39,486 nt of DNA from Lachnospiraceae bacterium. Its GTDB lineage: Bacteria; Bacillota; Clostridia; Lachnospirales; Lachnospiraceae. Location of the stretch: positions 1 through 39,486 of the forward strand of contig JAFZQH010000007.1 of NCBI GenBank assembly GCA_017550165.1, read 5' to 3'. Below, piece after piece: positions 23,665 to 33,200 of the stretch (its first letter is position 1; each line of letters starts with the position of its first letter). The notes beneath the pieces are model-generated. The model was not told where the DNA came from. It did no database searches and worked only from the letters and a program-made list of their open reading frames with translations. A program made the translations under genes and the position numbers.

Positions 23665-25064
23665 TTCACATTGAATCTGTACATATTATAATCTTCGCCG
23701 GGTTTTATGCCGGAGTTCTCCATGGCGATCTCCAGTTGGCCCTGGCCGTCCTTTACTCCTTCAATACCGGGAAGTACGATGCCGGTCTTGGGACCATGGG
23801 TGATGCATAGACCGTGCTTGGCAGCATTGATCTTGCTTAAGGCCTTGATGGGTTCGAAGTCCCCCAGGACGTCTACCTGATAGCTAAGGGAATCTAATTC
23901 TTCTATTTCTATGGGAATGTATCGGGGGTCGACGTGGCAGGCATCGCTTGTTACATGTATGATCTCTTCGGCTATGGAATCAAGGGTTGCAGATAATGTA
24001 CCCATGCAGGCCCTGTTTTTACCACCTGTCTTTATGGTTACAAACACACCGGCGCGTTTTGCTGTCATATCTTCCGGCAGTGTGCCTTTATAATCAGAGA
24101 GCTTCATTTCTTCTCCGTTAAACACATAGTATTCTGCGGCCTTCTTTGCCAAACGTACATATGCGTTACCGGAATTATCGTTTTTGTCGATCTCCGTACG
24201 GATCTGATTTATAAGGAGCTTGTCGAACTGTCTTATTTCTTCCGTTTCACCTGAATCCGGATCATTTATCTTATAGGAAAAAACTCCGCAGCCCACACCG
24301 AATGTATCTTCATAGGAGAGGAGTTCCCCCTTGGCATATTTGCCATCCAAGGTTCCTGCCATAATGGTGGAGGCCCTGAGGGCGCATTCGATGGCATTAT
24401 CTATCACATCATATTCAAATGCAAACAATCCCAGAAAATCACTGCGCTCTAAGGCGCTGCAAAGAGCCGTGTCAAATACGGAGCCGTCTTTGGAATAACC
24501 AAAGGGTCCGTCTTCCTTTAATCTGTGGGACATATCGCCGCTGGCGATGACGCATACCCTCCGCCCCAGCCGATTTGCAGCTTCTTTTATGCATTTGCCG
24601 AGCCGATAGTGCTTCAGCTGGCTCAGGCCTGAGATGGAGATCCGCACAACCTTGTAATCGTAATCCAATGCTTTATCGATGAAATACAGGGGCACTGCCG
24701 TACCGTGATCTACCTCTTCGTTTTCCTCGCCGTCAGTTCCGGCAGGGATATTATCTTCCTCTGCAACTTTACTGATCATATCAATAAGAGGCAGATCGTA
24801 TTTCATATCGATCTCCAGTCCCTCAACACCGTAACTCGACAGGGTAACAGCCGCGCCGTCGCCCTTTCCTATATGAAAATACTCCTCGTATGCATCTGAG
24901 TGCGGGGTGATGAGGACAAGGGTGTCGGGTCTTTCTTCTTTGATCATCGATGCCACTTTCATGATGGAATCGGTGGTCTGTTTCATTTTTTCTTCCTTTC
25001 CCTGTCCGATCTCCGGGATAAGGACCTGGAGGTGGGGAAGGATGTAGGCAGATTTTATGCTCAT
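23652..25064 (-). CDS. MEMO-AMMECR1 fusion (AmmeMemoRadiSam system proteins B and A)
   Basis: The 470-residue protein joins a MEMO/class III extradiol dioxygenase-like domain (residues about 1-255: LVLITPHSDAYEEYF, HGTAVPLYF, VIASGDMSHRL) to an AMMECR1 domain (about 290-470: RACMGTLSAT, HVDPRYIPIEIEEL, then GPKTGIVLPGIEGVKDG). These two, with a radical SAM protein, form the AmmeMemoRadiSam set, of unsettled function. No third member is adjacent; the radical SAM gene at 15137 has a SPASM-type tail and is far off. The start at 25064 has AAGGAG seven bases upstream; an in-frame ATG 48 bases earlier would run through the leader hairpin. Confidence 0.9.
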   Translation of the reverse strand: MSIKSAYILPHLQVLIPEIGQGKEEKMKQTTDSIMKVASMIKEERPDTLVLITPHSDAYEEYFHIGKGDGAAVTLSSYGVEGLEIDMKYDLPLIDMISKVAEEDNIPAGTDGEENEEVDHGTAVPLYFIDKALDYDYKVVRISISGLSQLKHYRLGKCIKEAANRLGRRVCVIASGDMSHRLKEDGPFGYSKDGSVFDTALCSALERSDFLGLFAFEYDVIDNAIECALRASTIMAGTLDGKYAKGELLSYEDTFGVGCGVFSYKINDPDSGETEEIRQFDKLLINQIRTEIDKNDNSGNAYVRLAKKAAEYYVFNGEEMKLSDYKGTLPEDMTAKRAGVFVTIKTGGKNRACMGTLSATLDSIAEEIIHVTSDACHVDPRYIPIEIEELDSLSYQVDVLGDFEPIKALSKINAAKHGLCITHGPKTGIVLPGIEGVKDGQGQLEIAMENSGIKPGEDYNMYRFNVKRYE

Positions 25065-25087
25065 TTTTTTCTCCTTTTGACATATAT

Positions 25088-25119
25088 AGCAAGAGTGCCT
25101 GTGTGAGGGCACTCTTGCT
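25088..25119 (-). promoter_or_regulatory. Perfect 12-bp hairpin in the leader of the MEMO-AMMECR1 gene
   Basis: AGCAAGAGTGCC (25088-25099) pairs without mismatch with 25108-25119 around an 8-base loop. On the minus strand it ends 11 bases before the AAGGAG of the gene and is followed by TATATATGTC, not a clean U run. It may be a weak terminator after the FliD-like gene, or a stem that blocks or stabilises the downstream message. Confidence 0.5.
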
Positions 25120-25155
25120 AGGGGATAAGGTATAAAACTAAGACAAAGTATTGCA

Positions 25156-26463
25156 TTAGCAATAGCTGTTGAACATTAAACCACTATATGCTGAGAAATA
25201 GGGAGCATTATAATGGTTGACCGTAGGATTCTTGTAAGATACAAGAGTCTTATCGGTGTACTCCATGGGATTAAGGAGAACTCTCCTGGTCATTCTGGAA
25301 AGGGAATTCTCGAACTTCGACATGGATTCCATAACTTCCTTGTTGCCGCCCTCATCATTAAGGTTGGAAACAAGGAGGTCCTCATCAACGGACATGCGGC
25401 CTTCTCCATCGATGTTGATGCCCAGGGATTCGAATTCATTCTTATATTCATTCGTCAGATGTCCCATTTCACGAAGAAGCTTATTGCTGGTAAAGCCGCC
25501 TTCTTCACCTTTGGCGGTGTCGATCATATGATTGAAGGCGTCCGCAACCTTGGAAATGTTATCAACGATGGAATCCGTCGGGGTCTTGAATCCGATGGTA
25601 ACGGCACCCTCGGCACCGCTTATGTCCTTAAGGTTTATCTCAAAACTCTTATTAACGGTAAATTCATTGGCGAAAGAGGATCTCTCGTTTCCATTCAGCA
25701 GGAAAGCGGAATTGGAAGAGAACTGGGCTGTATTATCCAGACCCATGTATTTCATAACATCCTCGCTCCCGGCAGACTCATTAGCCTTGATCTCAAAGAT
25801 CTTATCGCCGTATGAAGCTTCTCCCGTAGCAGTGGAGGTAAGCTCCAGATATATCTGCCCGTACTCGCCGGTCTTAACATCAGCACTGATGCCGATACTT
25901 GATTTATTGAACAACTTGGCTATGCGGTTCAACAATGTCTCATTGTTCTCTCCGGGATTAACGGAGAACTGCATCTCGTAATTGATCTCATTGATATCAA
26001 CATCAAATGAGTAATCTCCGGATCCCAGCATAACGTCGTCGTTGGGGAACATCTCGATACCGCGGTTAACCTGGGGCTTGGCCAGTTCTTTAACCTCAAT
26101 ACTGAAGGAGGTTCCCATATCCTCTTCGGAGTCTTCTCCTATATAATTAACATCCAGTACATCAGGATTGGAAGAATAGGCAACGCGCTTATTGAACAGA
26201 TTATCATCGGAATATCTGTCCTTGGCGATGGAGGCCATGGTATTTGTCAACTCTCGGGCACTTTCTTTGATATCAACAGCAAGTGCAGTAGCTTCCTGGG
26301 ACTTCTTGAACATATAGACAGGGTTGTCCTTGTTCATCTTAACTATTGAATTGTAAATGCCTTTTAATTCGCTCTTCTTATGTGAGTCATATCTGTTAGA
26401 CTTATTGATCGAAGCAGCGTAGTTCGACATAAAATAGTTATATGTTGTCAGTCCGGTTGACAT
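25156..26463 (-). CDS. FliD-like flagellar filament cap/hook-associated protein
   Basis: The 435-residue protein resembles the cap protein FliD in its central and C-terminal parts: FSIEVKELAKPQVNRG, then LLNRIAKLFNKSSIGISADV, and NKLLREMGHLTNEYKNEF leading to LGINIDGEGRMSVDEDLL, like the FliD end domain. It lacks the usual FliD N-terminus, starting instead with MSTGLTTYNYFMSNY, and ends in YSGLMFNSYC with a terminal cysteine. It may be a FliD paralog or another secreted axial protein. AAGGAGGGAGG stands before the ATG at 26463; an upstream in-frame ATG at 26508 is not supported. It is transcribed from the sigma-A promoter at 26540-26568. Confidence 0.62.
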   Translation of the reverse strand: MSTGLTTYNYFMSNYAASINKSNRYDSHKKSELKGIYNSIVKMNKDNPVYMFKKSQEATALAVDIKESARELTNTMASIAKDRYSDDNLFNKRVAYSSNPDVLDVNYIGEDSEEDMGTSFSIEVKELAKPQVNRGIEMFPNDDVMLGSGDYSFDVDINEINYEMQFSVNPGENNETLLNRIAKLFNKSSIGISADVKTGEYGQIYLELTSTATGEASYGDKIFEIKANESAGSEDVMKYMGLDNTAQFSSNSAFLLNGNERSSFANEFTVNKSFEINLKDISGAEGAVTIGFKTPTDSIVDNISKVADAFNHMIDTAKGEEGGFTSNKLLREMGHLTNEYKNEFESLGINIDGEGRMSVDEDLLVSNLNDEGGNKEVMESMSKFENSLSRMTRRVLLNPMEYTDKTLVSYKNPTVNHYNAPYFSAYSGLMFNSYC

Positions 26464-26539
26464 ATTATCGCCTCCCTCCTTGGATACTTGTAAAAACAGA
26501 GTCCACAAAAGGAAGTAAACAGCCTATTTTTACACCCCT

Positions 26540-26568
26540 ATCATAGCATGCTAACGGGAAAATGTCAC
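26540..26568 (-). promoter_or_regulatory. Sigma-A promoter of the FliD-like gene
   Basis: Read on the minus strand: GTGACA (26568-26563), 17 bases, TATGAT (26545-26540), 10 of 12 consensus positions. It gives a leader of about 70 bases. No sigma-28 match was found before this gene, unlike the flagellin. The 390-base gap 26464-26853 holds only this promoter, the divergent rpmG promoter and the rpmG leader. Confidence 0.7.
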
Positions 26569-26650
26569 GTCTTTTTGTATAAAAAAAACGCAAAAAAGTG
26601 CAATCTTAATAAAAAATTAAGAATTTTTCGCAGGAAAAAAAGAAAAACCC

Positions 26651-26679
26651 TTGACGCCTTCATATATCCATGCTATATT
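26651..26679 (+). promoter_or_regulatory. Sigma-A promoter of the rpmG-secE-nusG-rplKA operon
   Basis: TTGACG (26651-26656), exactly 17 bases, TATATT (26674-26679). Predicted start is near 26686. It gives a leader of about 168 bases before rpmG. Confidence 0.85.
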
Positions 26680-26685
26680 ATTCGA

Positions 26686-26840
26686 GCGAAGGACGAGAGG
26701 TCTTTTTTTTGTGCCTTCGTGTGTTTTCGCGCCTGTCATCCCACAAGGGCTCGAGGAACACTATTAAATAAGGTTTACGTTCACCCCAACAGGACGTTTG
26801 ACTTATTCGATGCTTTTAATCATTGAGATTTCTTATAAGC
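26686..26840 (+). promoter_or_regulatory. Long unassigned 5' leader before rpmG
   Basis: About 155 transcribed bases without a supported gene. GCGAAGG near the predicted start can pair with CCTTCGT near 26722-26729 around a T8 tract. I recognise no known riboswitch or ribosomal leader. The in-frame open stretch 26548-26826 starts upstream of the promoter and has no ribosome site, so it is not called a gene. Confidence 0.35.
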
Positions 26841-26853
26841 GGAGGTGGAAGTA

Positions 26854-27003
26854 TTGCGCGTTAAGATAACATTGGCATGTACAGAGTGCAAGCAGCGTAA
26901 CTACAACATGACAAAAGAAAAGAAAAACCATCCGGACAGAATGGAGACCAAGAAGTATTGTAAGTTCTGCAGAACTCACACATTACACAAAGAGACCAAA
27001 TAG
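26854..27003 (+). CDS. rpmG: 50S ribosomal protein L33
   Basis: The 49-residue protein begins with TTG at 26854, five bases after GGAGGTGG. It carries the four-cysteine zinc ribbon of the C+ form of L33: [11 protein letters not shown] in the first third and YCKFCRTHT in the last third. It is a component of the large ribosomal subunit. The usual neighbour order rpmG-secE-nusG is kept, with 17 bases to secE. The zinc-binding type is normally the version used when zinc is sufficient; a cysteine-free copy elsewhere would be expected if this strain switches. Confidence 0.95.
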   Translation: MRVKITLACTECKQRNYNMTKEKKNHPDRMETKKYCKFCRTHTLHKETK

Positions 27004-27020
27004 TATTCGGAGGACTAGAA

Positions 27021-27218
27021 ATGAGTGAACAGACAACTGAGAAGAAGAGCTGGTTCAAAGGCCTTCAGACCGAATACAGTAAGATAGTTTGGTCTACACC
27101 CAGGGAAGTGGCTAAGCAGTCAGGTGCTGTAGTGGTTGTTTCCGTTGTATTGGGTCTGGTTATAGTAATTCTGGACTTCATTATCCAGAATGGTATTGAT
27201 GTTTTGGTTAAGATTTAA
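27021..27218 (+). CDS. secE: Preprotein translocase subunit SecE
   Basis: The 65-residue membrane protein has a short cytoplasmic amphipathic part (SWFKGLQTEYSKIVWSTPRE, the SecE signature) and one transmembrane helix (about residues 37-57, AVVVVSVVLGLVIVILDFII). It clamps SecY in the translocon. CGGAGGA precedes the ATG. nusG follows after 14 bases, as in most bacteria. Confidence 0.95.
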   Translation: MSEQTTEKKSWFKGLQTEYSKIVWSTPREVAKQSGAVVVVSVVLGLVIVILDFIIQNGIDVLVKI

Positions 27219-27232
27219 ACAAGGGTGATTTT

Positions 27233-27751
27233 ATGGCAGAAGCTAATTGGTATGTGGTTCATACATATTCCGGATATGAGAACAAGGTTAAAGCCAATAT
27301 CGAGAAGATCATCGAGAACAGACATCTCGAGGATCAGATACTGGAAGTCCGGGTTCCCATGCAGGATGTTGTTGAATTGAAAAACGGCGCCAGAAAGCAG
27401 GTGTCCAAGAAACTGTTTCCGGGTTACGTCCTTATTAATATGATAATGAATGACGATACATGGTACGTTGTTCGTAATACCAGAGGCGTAACGGGATTTG
27501 TAGGGCCGGGATCGAAGCCGGTTCCTTTAACGGAGACTGAGATGAAACCTCTGGGAGTTCAGGGCGAAAGCCTTGTTATTGATTTTGCAGAGGGCGATAA
27601 TATCATCGTAATAGACGGTGTATGGAGGGATACTACGGGAGTTATCCAGAGTATCAATACGGGTAAGCAGTCCGTTACCATTAATGTGGAACTCTTCGGA
27701 CGTGAGACCCCTGTCGAGATTAGTTTCAATGAAATCAAGAAAATTACCTAG
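27233..27751 (+). CDS. nusG: Transcription elongation/termination factor NusG
   Basis: The 172-residue protein has an NGN domain ([20 protein letters not shown], then [14 protein letters not shown] and [12 protein letters not shown]) and a C-terminal KOW domain (about residues 120-172, [13 protein letters not shown] and [13 protein letters not shown]). It binds RNA polymerase and modulates pausing and coupling. A run AAGGGTGAT precedes the ATG. The length fits the family. Confidence 0.97.
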   Translation: MAEANWYVVHTYSGYENKVKANIEKIIENRHLEDQILEVRVPMQDVVELKNGARKQVSKKLFPGYVLINMIMNDDTWYVVRNTRGVTGFVGPGSKPVPLTETEMKPLGVQGESLVIDFAEGDNIIVIDGVWRDTTGVIQSINTGKQSVTINVELFGRETPVEISFNEIKKIT

Positions 27752-27762
27752 GAGGCATTATA

Positions 27763-28188
27763 ATGGCAAAGAAAGTAGAAGGATATATTAAATTACAGAT
27801 TCCTGCCGGCAAGGCAACACCGGCTCCCCCGGTAGGACCGGCTCTGGGCCAGCACGGAGTTAATATCGTACAGTTTACCAAGGAGTTCAACGCAAAGACA
27901 GCTGATAAGGGAGACACAGTTATCCCTGTAGTTATCACTGTTTACGCTGATAAGAGTTTCAGCTTTGTAACAAAGACTCCTCCTGCTGCAGTTATGATCA
28001 AGCAGGCATGCAAGATCCAGTCAGGATCAGCAGTACCTAACAAGACTAAGGTGGCTACCATCTCCAAGGCTGATCTTCAGAAGATCGCAGAGACCAAGAT
28101 GCCGGACCTTAACGCAGCATCCATCGAGGCTGCCATGAGCATGATCGCCGGAACAGCCAGAAGCATGGGAGTAACTGTAGAAGAATAA
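27763..28188 (+). CDS. rplK: 50S ribosomal protein L11
   Basis: The 141-residue protein has the L11 signature: [20 protein letters not shown], then GQHGVNI, and the C-terminal rRNA-binding domain with [10 protein letters not shown]. It forms the GTPase-associated centre of the ribosome with 23S rRNA. CTAGGAGG, overlapping the nusG stop, is its ribosome site. rplA follows after 46 bases. Confidence 0.98.
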   Translation: MAKKVEGYIKLQIPAGKATPAPPVGPALGQHGVNIVQFTKEFNAKTADKGDTVIPVVITVYADKSFSFVTKTPPAAVMIKQACKIQSGSAVPNKTKVATISKADLQKIAETKMPDLNAASIEAAMSMIAGTARSMGVTVEE

Positions 28189-28234
28189 GAAGAGGAAGGG
28201 TAGTGACCCGATAGAACCTCAGGAGGTTAAATAA

Positions 28235-28924
28235 ATGAAACGAGGAAAAAGATATACAGAGGCTGCCAAGCAGGTTGACCGCTCGGTAGTATATGATACA
28301 GCAGAGGCTATTGCTTTAGTAAAGAAGACAGCAGTTGCCAAGTTTGATGAGACCATCGAGGCTCACATCAGAACAGGATGCGACGGACGTCATGCAGACC
28401 AGCAGATCCGCGGAGCCGTTGTTCTTCCCCATGGAACAGGTAAGACAGTAAGAGTTCTTGTTTTTGCAAAGGGCGAGAAGATCGATGAGGCTACAGCAGC
28501 CGGAGCTGATCACGTAGGTGGTGAGGAGCTTATCCCCAAGATCCAGAATGAAGGATGGCTTGATTTCGACGTAGTTGTTGCTACTCCTGATATGATGGGT
28601 GTTGTAGGACGTCTGGGTAAGGTTCTCGGTCCCAAGGGACTTATGCCTAACCCCAAGGCAGGTACCGTTACCATGGATGTGGCCAAGGCTATCAAGGATA
28701 TCAAAGCCGGTAAGATCGAGTACAGGCTTGATAAGACCAACATCATCCACGTTCCGGTTGGTAAGGCTTCTTTCACAGAGGAGCAGCTTTCAGATAACTT
28801 CGGTACTCTTATGGAAGCTATCATCAAGGCTAAGCCCAGTGCTCTTAAGGGACAGTATTTAAGAAGCGTAACCCTTACATCCACAATGGGACCCGGAGTT
28901 AAGCTTAACACAGCTAAGTTTTAA
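28235..28924 (+). CDS. rplA: 50S ribosomal protein L1
   Basis: The 229-residue protein is full length for L1: [11 protein letters not shown] at the start, [33 protein letters not shown] and the end [17 protein letters not shown]. It binds the L1 stalk rRNA. CAGGAGG lies eight bases before the ATG. It is the last gene before a new promoter, so rplKA and rplJL are at least partly separate units. Confidence 0.98.
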   Translation: MKRGKRYTEAAKQVDRSVVYDTAEAIALVKKTAVAKFDETIEAHIRTGCDGRHADQQIRGAVVLPHGTGKTVRVLVFAKGEKIDEATAAGADHVGGEELIPKIQNEGWLDFDVVVATPDMMGVVGRLGKVLGPKGLMPNPKAGTVTMDVAKAIKDIKAGKIEYRLDKTNIIHVPVGKASFTEEQLSDNFGTLMEAIIKAKPSALKGQYLRSVTLTSTMGPGVKLNTAKF

Positions 28925-28937
28925 TTAATGATTGGTA

Positions 28938-28966
28938 TTGACACCAATAGGGTGTGATGATACAAT
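28938..28966 (+). promoter_or_regulatory. Sigma-A promoter of rplJL
   Basis: TTGACA (28938-28943), exactly 17 bases, TACAAT (28961-28966): 11 of 12 consensus positions. Predicted start is near 28973. Confidence 0.85.
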
Positions 28967-28976
28967 ACGACATGCA

Positions 28977-29094
28977 ATGCCGAAGACAGCAGGTGCCGAA
29001 AGGCGTAAACGTTTAGATGCCTGCCGAGGATATTGAGCAAAATAATTTGTTTGATATTTTATGCTGCTTTGGCGAAGGCCAAGGCAGCTTTTTT
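28977..29094 (+). ncRNA. L10 leader, ribosomal protein autoregulatory attenuator
   Basis: The untranslated leader of rplJ has the features of the L10 leader element: GCCGAAGACAGCAGGTGCC (28979 onward), then AACGTTTAGATGCCTGCCGAG, in which GCAGGTGC-type and GCCTGC-type strands pair. It ends in the terminator listed at 29063-29094. In Bacillus subtilis the L10-(L12)4 complex binds this RNA and causes premature termination; the same control is expected here. Confidence 0.88.
29063..29094 (+). terminator. Attenuator terminator of the L10 leader
   Basis: Stem 29063-29073 pairs with 29078-29088 (11 bp, one G-T) around a GAAG loop, then six T residues (29089-29094). It lies 41 bases before rplJ, downstream of its own promoter, so it acts conditionally. 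Confidence 0.88.
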
Positions 29095-29135
29095 CTAAAG
29101 GCATTTCTTATTATCAAATAAGGAGGTGTATTCAA

Positions 29136-29630
29136 TTGGCAAAAGTTGAACTTAAACAGCCCGTTATCGATGCGATATCAGAGGTTATTAAGGATTCACA
29201 GTCAGTAGTTCTCGTAGACTACAGAGGACTTACGGTAGATCAGGATACGAAGCTCAGAAAGCAGCTTCGCGAAGCTGATGTTACATATAAGGTTTTCAAG
29301 AACACTATGATGAACTTTGCATTCAAGGGCACCGATTGCGAACCTTTATGTGAACTTCTTGAAGGACCTAATGCTATAGCTGTTTCCAAGACAGATGCTA
29401 CGGCTCCCGCAAGGATCTTAAGCAAGTTCGCTAAGGAGAATCCCGAGCTCGAGCTCAGGGCAGGTATCGTAGAAGGCACATTCTATGACGCAGCCGGTAT
29501 CAAGGCTATCGCCAGTGTTCCATCAAGAGAAGAGCTTCTTTCCAAGTTACTTGGAAGTATGCAGTCACCTATCGCCAACTTTGCTCGTGTGGTTAAGCAG
29601 ATCGCAGAGTCTAAAGAGGCACAGGGTTGA
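29136..29630 (+). CDS. rplJ: 50S ribosomal protein L10
   Basis: The 164-residue protein anchors the L7/L12 dimers on the ribosome and, bound to L12, represses its own leader. VVLVDYRGLTVDQDTKLRKQ in the first third and the VYKVFKN-like TYKVFKNTMMNFAF are the conserved rRNA-binding parts; the C-terminal helix (LLGSMQSPIANFARVVKQI) binds L12. The start is TTG at 29136, seven bases after AGGAGGTG. Longer in-frame readings upstream lie inside the attenuator. Confidence 0.97.
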   Translation: MAKVELKQPVIDAISEVIKDSQSVVLVDYRGLTVDQDTKLRKQLREADVTYKVFKNTMMNFAFKGTDCEPLCELLEGPNAIAVSKTDATAPARILSKFAKENPELELRAGIVEGTFYDAAGIKAIASVPSREELLSKLLGSMQSPIANFARVVKQIAESKEAQG

Positions 29631-29669
29631 TCGACGGATTTATTGATTAATAACAGGAGGATAATAATA

Positions 29670-30050
29670 ATGGCAAAATTAACAACAGCAGAGATTATTG
29701 ATGCTATCAAAGAGTTATCAGTATTAGAGTTAAATGATTTAGTTAAAGCATGTGAGGAAGAGTTCGGTGTATCTGCAGCAGCAGGTGTTGTAGTTGCAGC
29801 AGCAGCAGGCGGAGACGCAGCAGCAGGTGGTGAGGAGAAGTCAGACTTCAACGTAGAGCTTACTGAAGTAGGACCCAACAAGGTTAAGGTTATCAAGGTT
29901 GTTCGTGAGGTTACCGGCCTTGGACTTAAGGAAGCTAAGGAAGTTGTTGACGGCGCACCCAAGATCGTTAAAGAAGGTGCTGAGAAGGCTGAGGCTGAGG
30001 ACATCAAGGCTAAGCTTGAGGCAGAGGGCGCTAAGGTTACACTTAAATAA
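29670..30050 (+). CDS. rplL: 50S ribosomal protein L7/L12
   Basis: The 126-residue protein has an N-terminal dimerisation part ([20 protein letters not shown]), an Ala/Gly-rich hinge and a C-terminal factor-binding domain ([20 protein letters not shown]). It recruits translational GTPases. CAGGAGG precedes ATG 29670; the in-frame start at 29643 would include that site. Confidence 0.98.
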   Translation: MAKLTTAEIIDAIKELSVLELNDLVKACEEEFGVSAAAGVVVAAAAGGDAAAGGEEKSDFNVELTEVGPNKVKVIKVVREVTGLGLKEAKEVVDGAPKIVKEGAEKAEAEDIKAKLEAEGAKVTLK

Positions 30051-30064
30051 GAACAGAACATCGC

Positions 30065-30099
30065 GGAATCCCGACATCAGTTGGGATTCCTTTTTCTTT
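30065..30099 (+). terminator. Terminator between rplL and rpoB
   Basis: GGAATCCCGAC (30065-30075) pairs with GTTGGGATTCC (30080-30090), 11 bp including one G-T, loop ATCA, followed by TTTTTCTTT. It probably passes part of the transcription from rplJL into rpoB. Confidence 0.88.
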
Positions 30100-30144
30100 C
30101 CGGGAACCGCCGGTTCATTGAATAAACCCCAATTAAAATAATCG

Positions 30145-30173
30145 TTGACATCAATTCTCATTTGTGGTATAGT
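30145..30173 (+). promoter_or_regulatory. Sigma-A promoter of rpoBC
   Basis: TTGACA (30145-30150), exactly 17 bases, TATAGT (30168-30173): 11 of 12 consensus positions. Predicted start near 30180; the leader before rpoB is about 56 bases. Confidence 0.85.
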
Positions 30174-30235
30174 GGACGATGCTTTATTGTGGCTACGTAT
30201 GCCATGATCAACTAAATATGAGAGGTGAAACGTCA

Positions 30236-33200
30236 ATGGAGAAAAACAGAATACGTCCGGTGAAATCCGGGACAAGTGTTCGAATGAGTTATTCACGACA
30301 AAAAGAGGTACTAGAGATGCCTAACTTGATTGAAGTTCAGAAGAACTCATACAAGTGGTTTTTGGACGAAGGACTCAAGGAAGTGTTTAGAGACATTTCT
30401 CCGATTACGGATTACAGCGGTCAGTTAAGCCTAGAGTTCGTAGGCTTTACTTTGTGTGAGGATGACGTAAAGTATTCCATAGAGGAGTGCAAGGAGAGGG
30501 ATGCTACTTATGCTGCACCCTTGAAGGTAAAAGTCAGACTTTATAACAAAGAAAAAGACGAGATCAACGAGCATGAGATATTCATGGGCGATCTTCCTCT
30601 TATGACCGAGACAGGTACATTCGTGATCAACGGAGCGGAGCGTGTTATAGTAAGTCAGCTTGTACGTTCTCCGGGTATCTATTACGCTGTTACCCATGAT
30701 AAGCTCGGTAAAAAGCTCTATTCCTGCACCGTGATCCCCAATCGTGGAGCATGGCTGGAGTATGAGACAGACTCCAATGACGTTTTTTATGTACGTGTAG
30801 ATAGAACAAGAAAGGTACCGGTCACGGTTCTTATCCGTGCTCTTGGTATCGGTACAAATGCGGAGATAATAGACCTTTTCGGCGAGGAGCCAAAGATCGT
30901 TGCTTCATTTGGCAAGGATGTGGCTACCAACTATCAGGAAGGTCTTCTTGAGCTGTATAAAAAGATCCGTCCCGGCGAGCCTCTTTCGGTAGAGAGTGCC
31001 GAAAGCCTTATCACCAGCATGTTCTTTGATCCCAGAAGATATGACCTGGCTAAGGTGGGACGTTACAAGTTCAATAAGAAGCTTTTATTCAGAAACAGGA
31101 TCAATGGAGCGACTCTCGCAGAGGATGTTGTAGATACTCTTACCGGAGAGATCATTGCCGAGACAGGTACGGTAGTTACCAGAGAACTGGCTGATAACAT
31201 TCAGAATGCGGCGGTACCTTCCGTGCTTATCCAGGGGGAGGAGCGCAATATCAAAGTCATTTCCAATATGATGGTTGATATCAACAACTTTGTTCCGGGT
31301 ATTGACGCCAGAGCTCTCGGCGTTACCGAGCTTGTATATTATCCTGCTCTGAAAGCTATACTTGAAGAGTATTCGGATGCAGAGGATATAAAGGATGCCA
31401 TCGAACGCGGAGTATCCGACCTTATCCCCAAGCATATCACAAAGGAAGACATACTGGCTTCCATAAACTATAACATGCATTTAGAGTATGGCCTGGGCAA
31501 TTCAGACGATATCGACCACCTTGGCAACAGGCGTATCAGAGCCGTAGGTGAGTTACTGCAGAACCAGTACCGCATCGGACTCTCACGTCTTGAACGTGTT
31601 GTCAGGGAGCGTATGACCACTCAGGATCAGGACGGTATCACACCCCAGAGCCTTATCAATATAAGACCCGTAACGGCAGCTGCCAAGGAGTTCTTCGGTT
31701 CATCACAGTTATCACAGTTCATGGACCAGAATAACCCCTTGGGTGAGCTTACCCATAAGCGCCGTTTATCAGCCTTGGGACCCGGCGGATTGTCAAGAGA
31801 CCGTGCCGGATTCGAGGTTCGTGACGTTCACTACTCTCATTACGGAAGAATGTGCCCCATCGAGACCCCTGAAGGTCCCAACATCGGACTTATCAACTCC
31901 CTTGCTACATATGCAAGGATCAATGAGTATGGCTTCATTGAGGCGCCCTATAGAAAGATCGACAAGTCAGATCCGGAGAACCCCGTAGTTACCGACGAGG
32001 TAGTATATATGACTGCCGACGAAGAGGATAACTACCATGTGGCACAGGCTAACGAGCCCCTGGACGATGAGGGACATTTTGTCCGCAAGAACGTTTCCGG
32101 TCGTTACAAGGATGAGACACAGGAATATGAAAGAAGCATGTTTGATTATATGGACGTGTCTCCTAAGATGGTATTCTCTGTTGCTACGGCTCTTATTCCC
32201 TTCCTTGAGAATGATGATGCCAACCGTGCCCTCATGGGATCCAACATGCAGCGTCAGGCTGTTCCGCTGCTTACAACCGAGGCACCTGTAGTAGGTACAG
32301 GTATGGAGACCAAGACAGCCATTGACTCGGGTGTATGTGTTGTTGCCAAGGCTGACGGTGTGGTTGAACGTGCAACTGCCGACGAGATCCTTGTCAAGGG
32401 CGAAGACGGTACAAGGGAAAGATATCATCTGACCAAATTTGCACGAAGCAATCAGAGCAACAGCTATAACCAGCGTCCCATCGTAAGCAAAGGGGACAAG
32501 GTTAAGGCAGGAGACGTTATAGCAGACGGCCCGTCCACGGCAGGTGGTGAGATCGCTCTGGGTAAGAATCCTCTTATCGGATTCATGACCTGGGAAGGTT
32601 ATAATTACGAGGATGCTGTATTACTCAGCGAAAGACTCGTTCAGGAGGATGTATATACATCCGTACATATAGAAGAATACGAAGCTGAATCCAGAGATAC
32701 CAAGCTGGGGCCCGAAGAGATCACAAGAGATGTTCCGGGTGTCGGTGACGATGCACTGAAAGATCTGGATGAGCGAGGCATCATCCGTATCGGTGCCGAG
32801 GTTAGAGCCGGTGATATCCTGGTCGGTAAGGTCACTCCGAAGGGAGAGACTGAGCTTACGGCAGAGGAGCGGCTTCTTCGTGCTATCTTCGGAGAGAAGG
32901 CCCGCGAAGTAAGAGATACCTCATTAAAGGTTCCTCATGGTGAATACGGTGTCGTTGTGGATGCCAAGGTATTTACCAGGGAGAACGGAGATGAGCTTTC
33001 ACCGGGAGTTAATCAGGCTGTTCGTATTTATATCGCACAGAAGAGAAAGATCTCCGTAGGAGATAAGATGGCCGGACGTCACGGTAACAAGGGTGTTGTA
33101 TCCCGTGTACTTCCTGTGGAGGATATGCCCTTCCTTCCCAACGGACGTCCTCTTGATATAGTGCTTAATCCCCTTGGTGTTCCCTCCCGTATGAACATCG

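Noticed and set aside
25213-25815. 200-residue plus-strand frame opposite the FliD-like gene
   Set aside because: Antisense reading of a well-supported minus-strand gene, no ribosome site or known motif.
26548-26826. 92-residue frame before rpmG
   Set aside because: It spans the rpmG promoter and leader, starts upstream of the transcript start, and has a very basic, unstructured composition.
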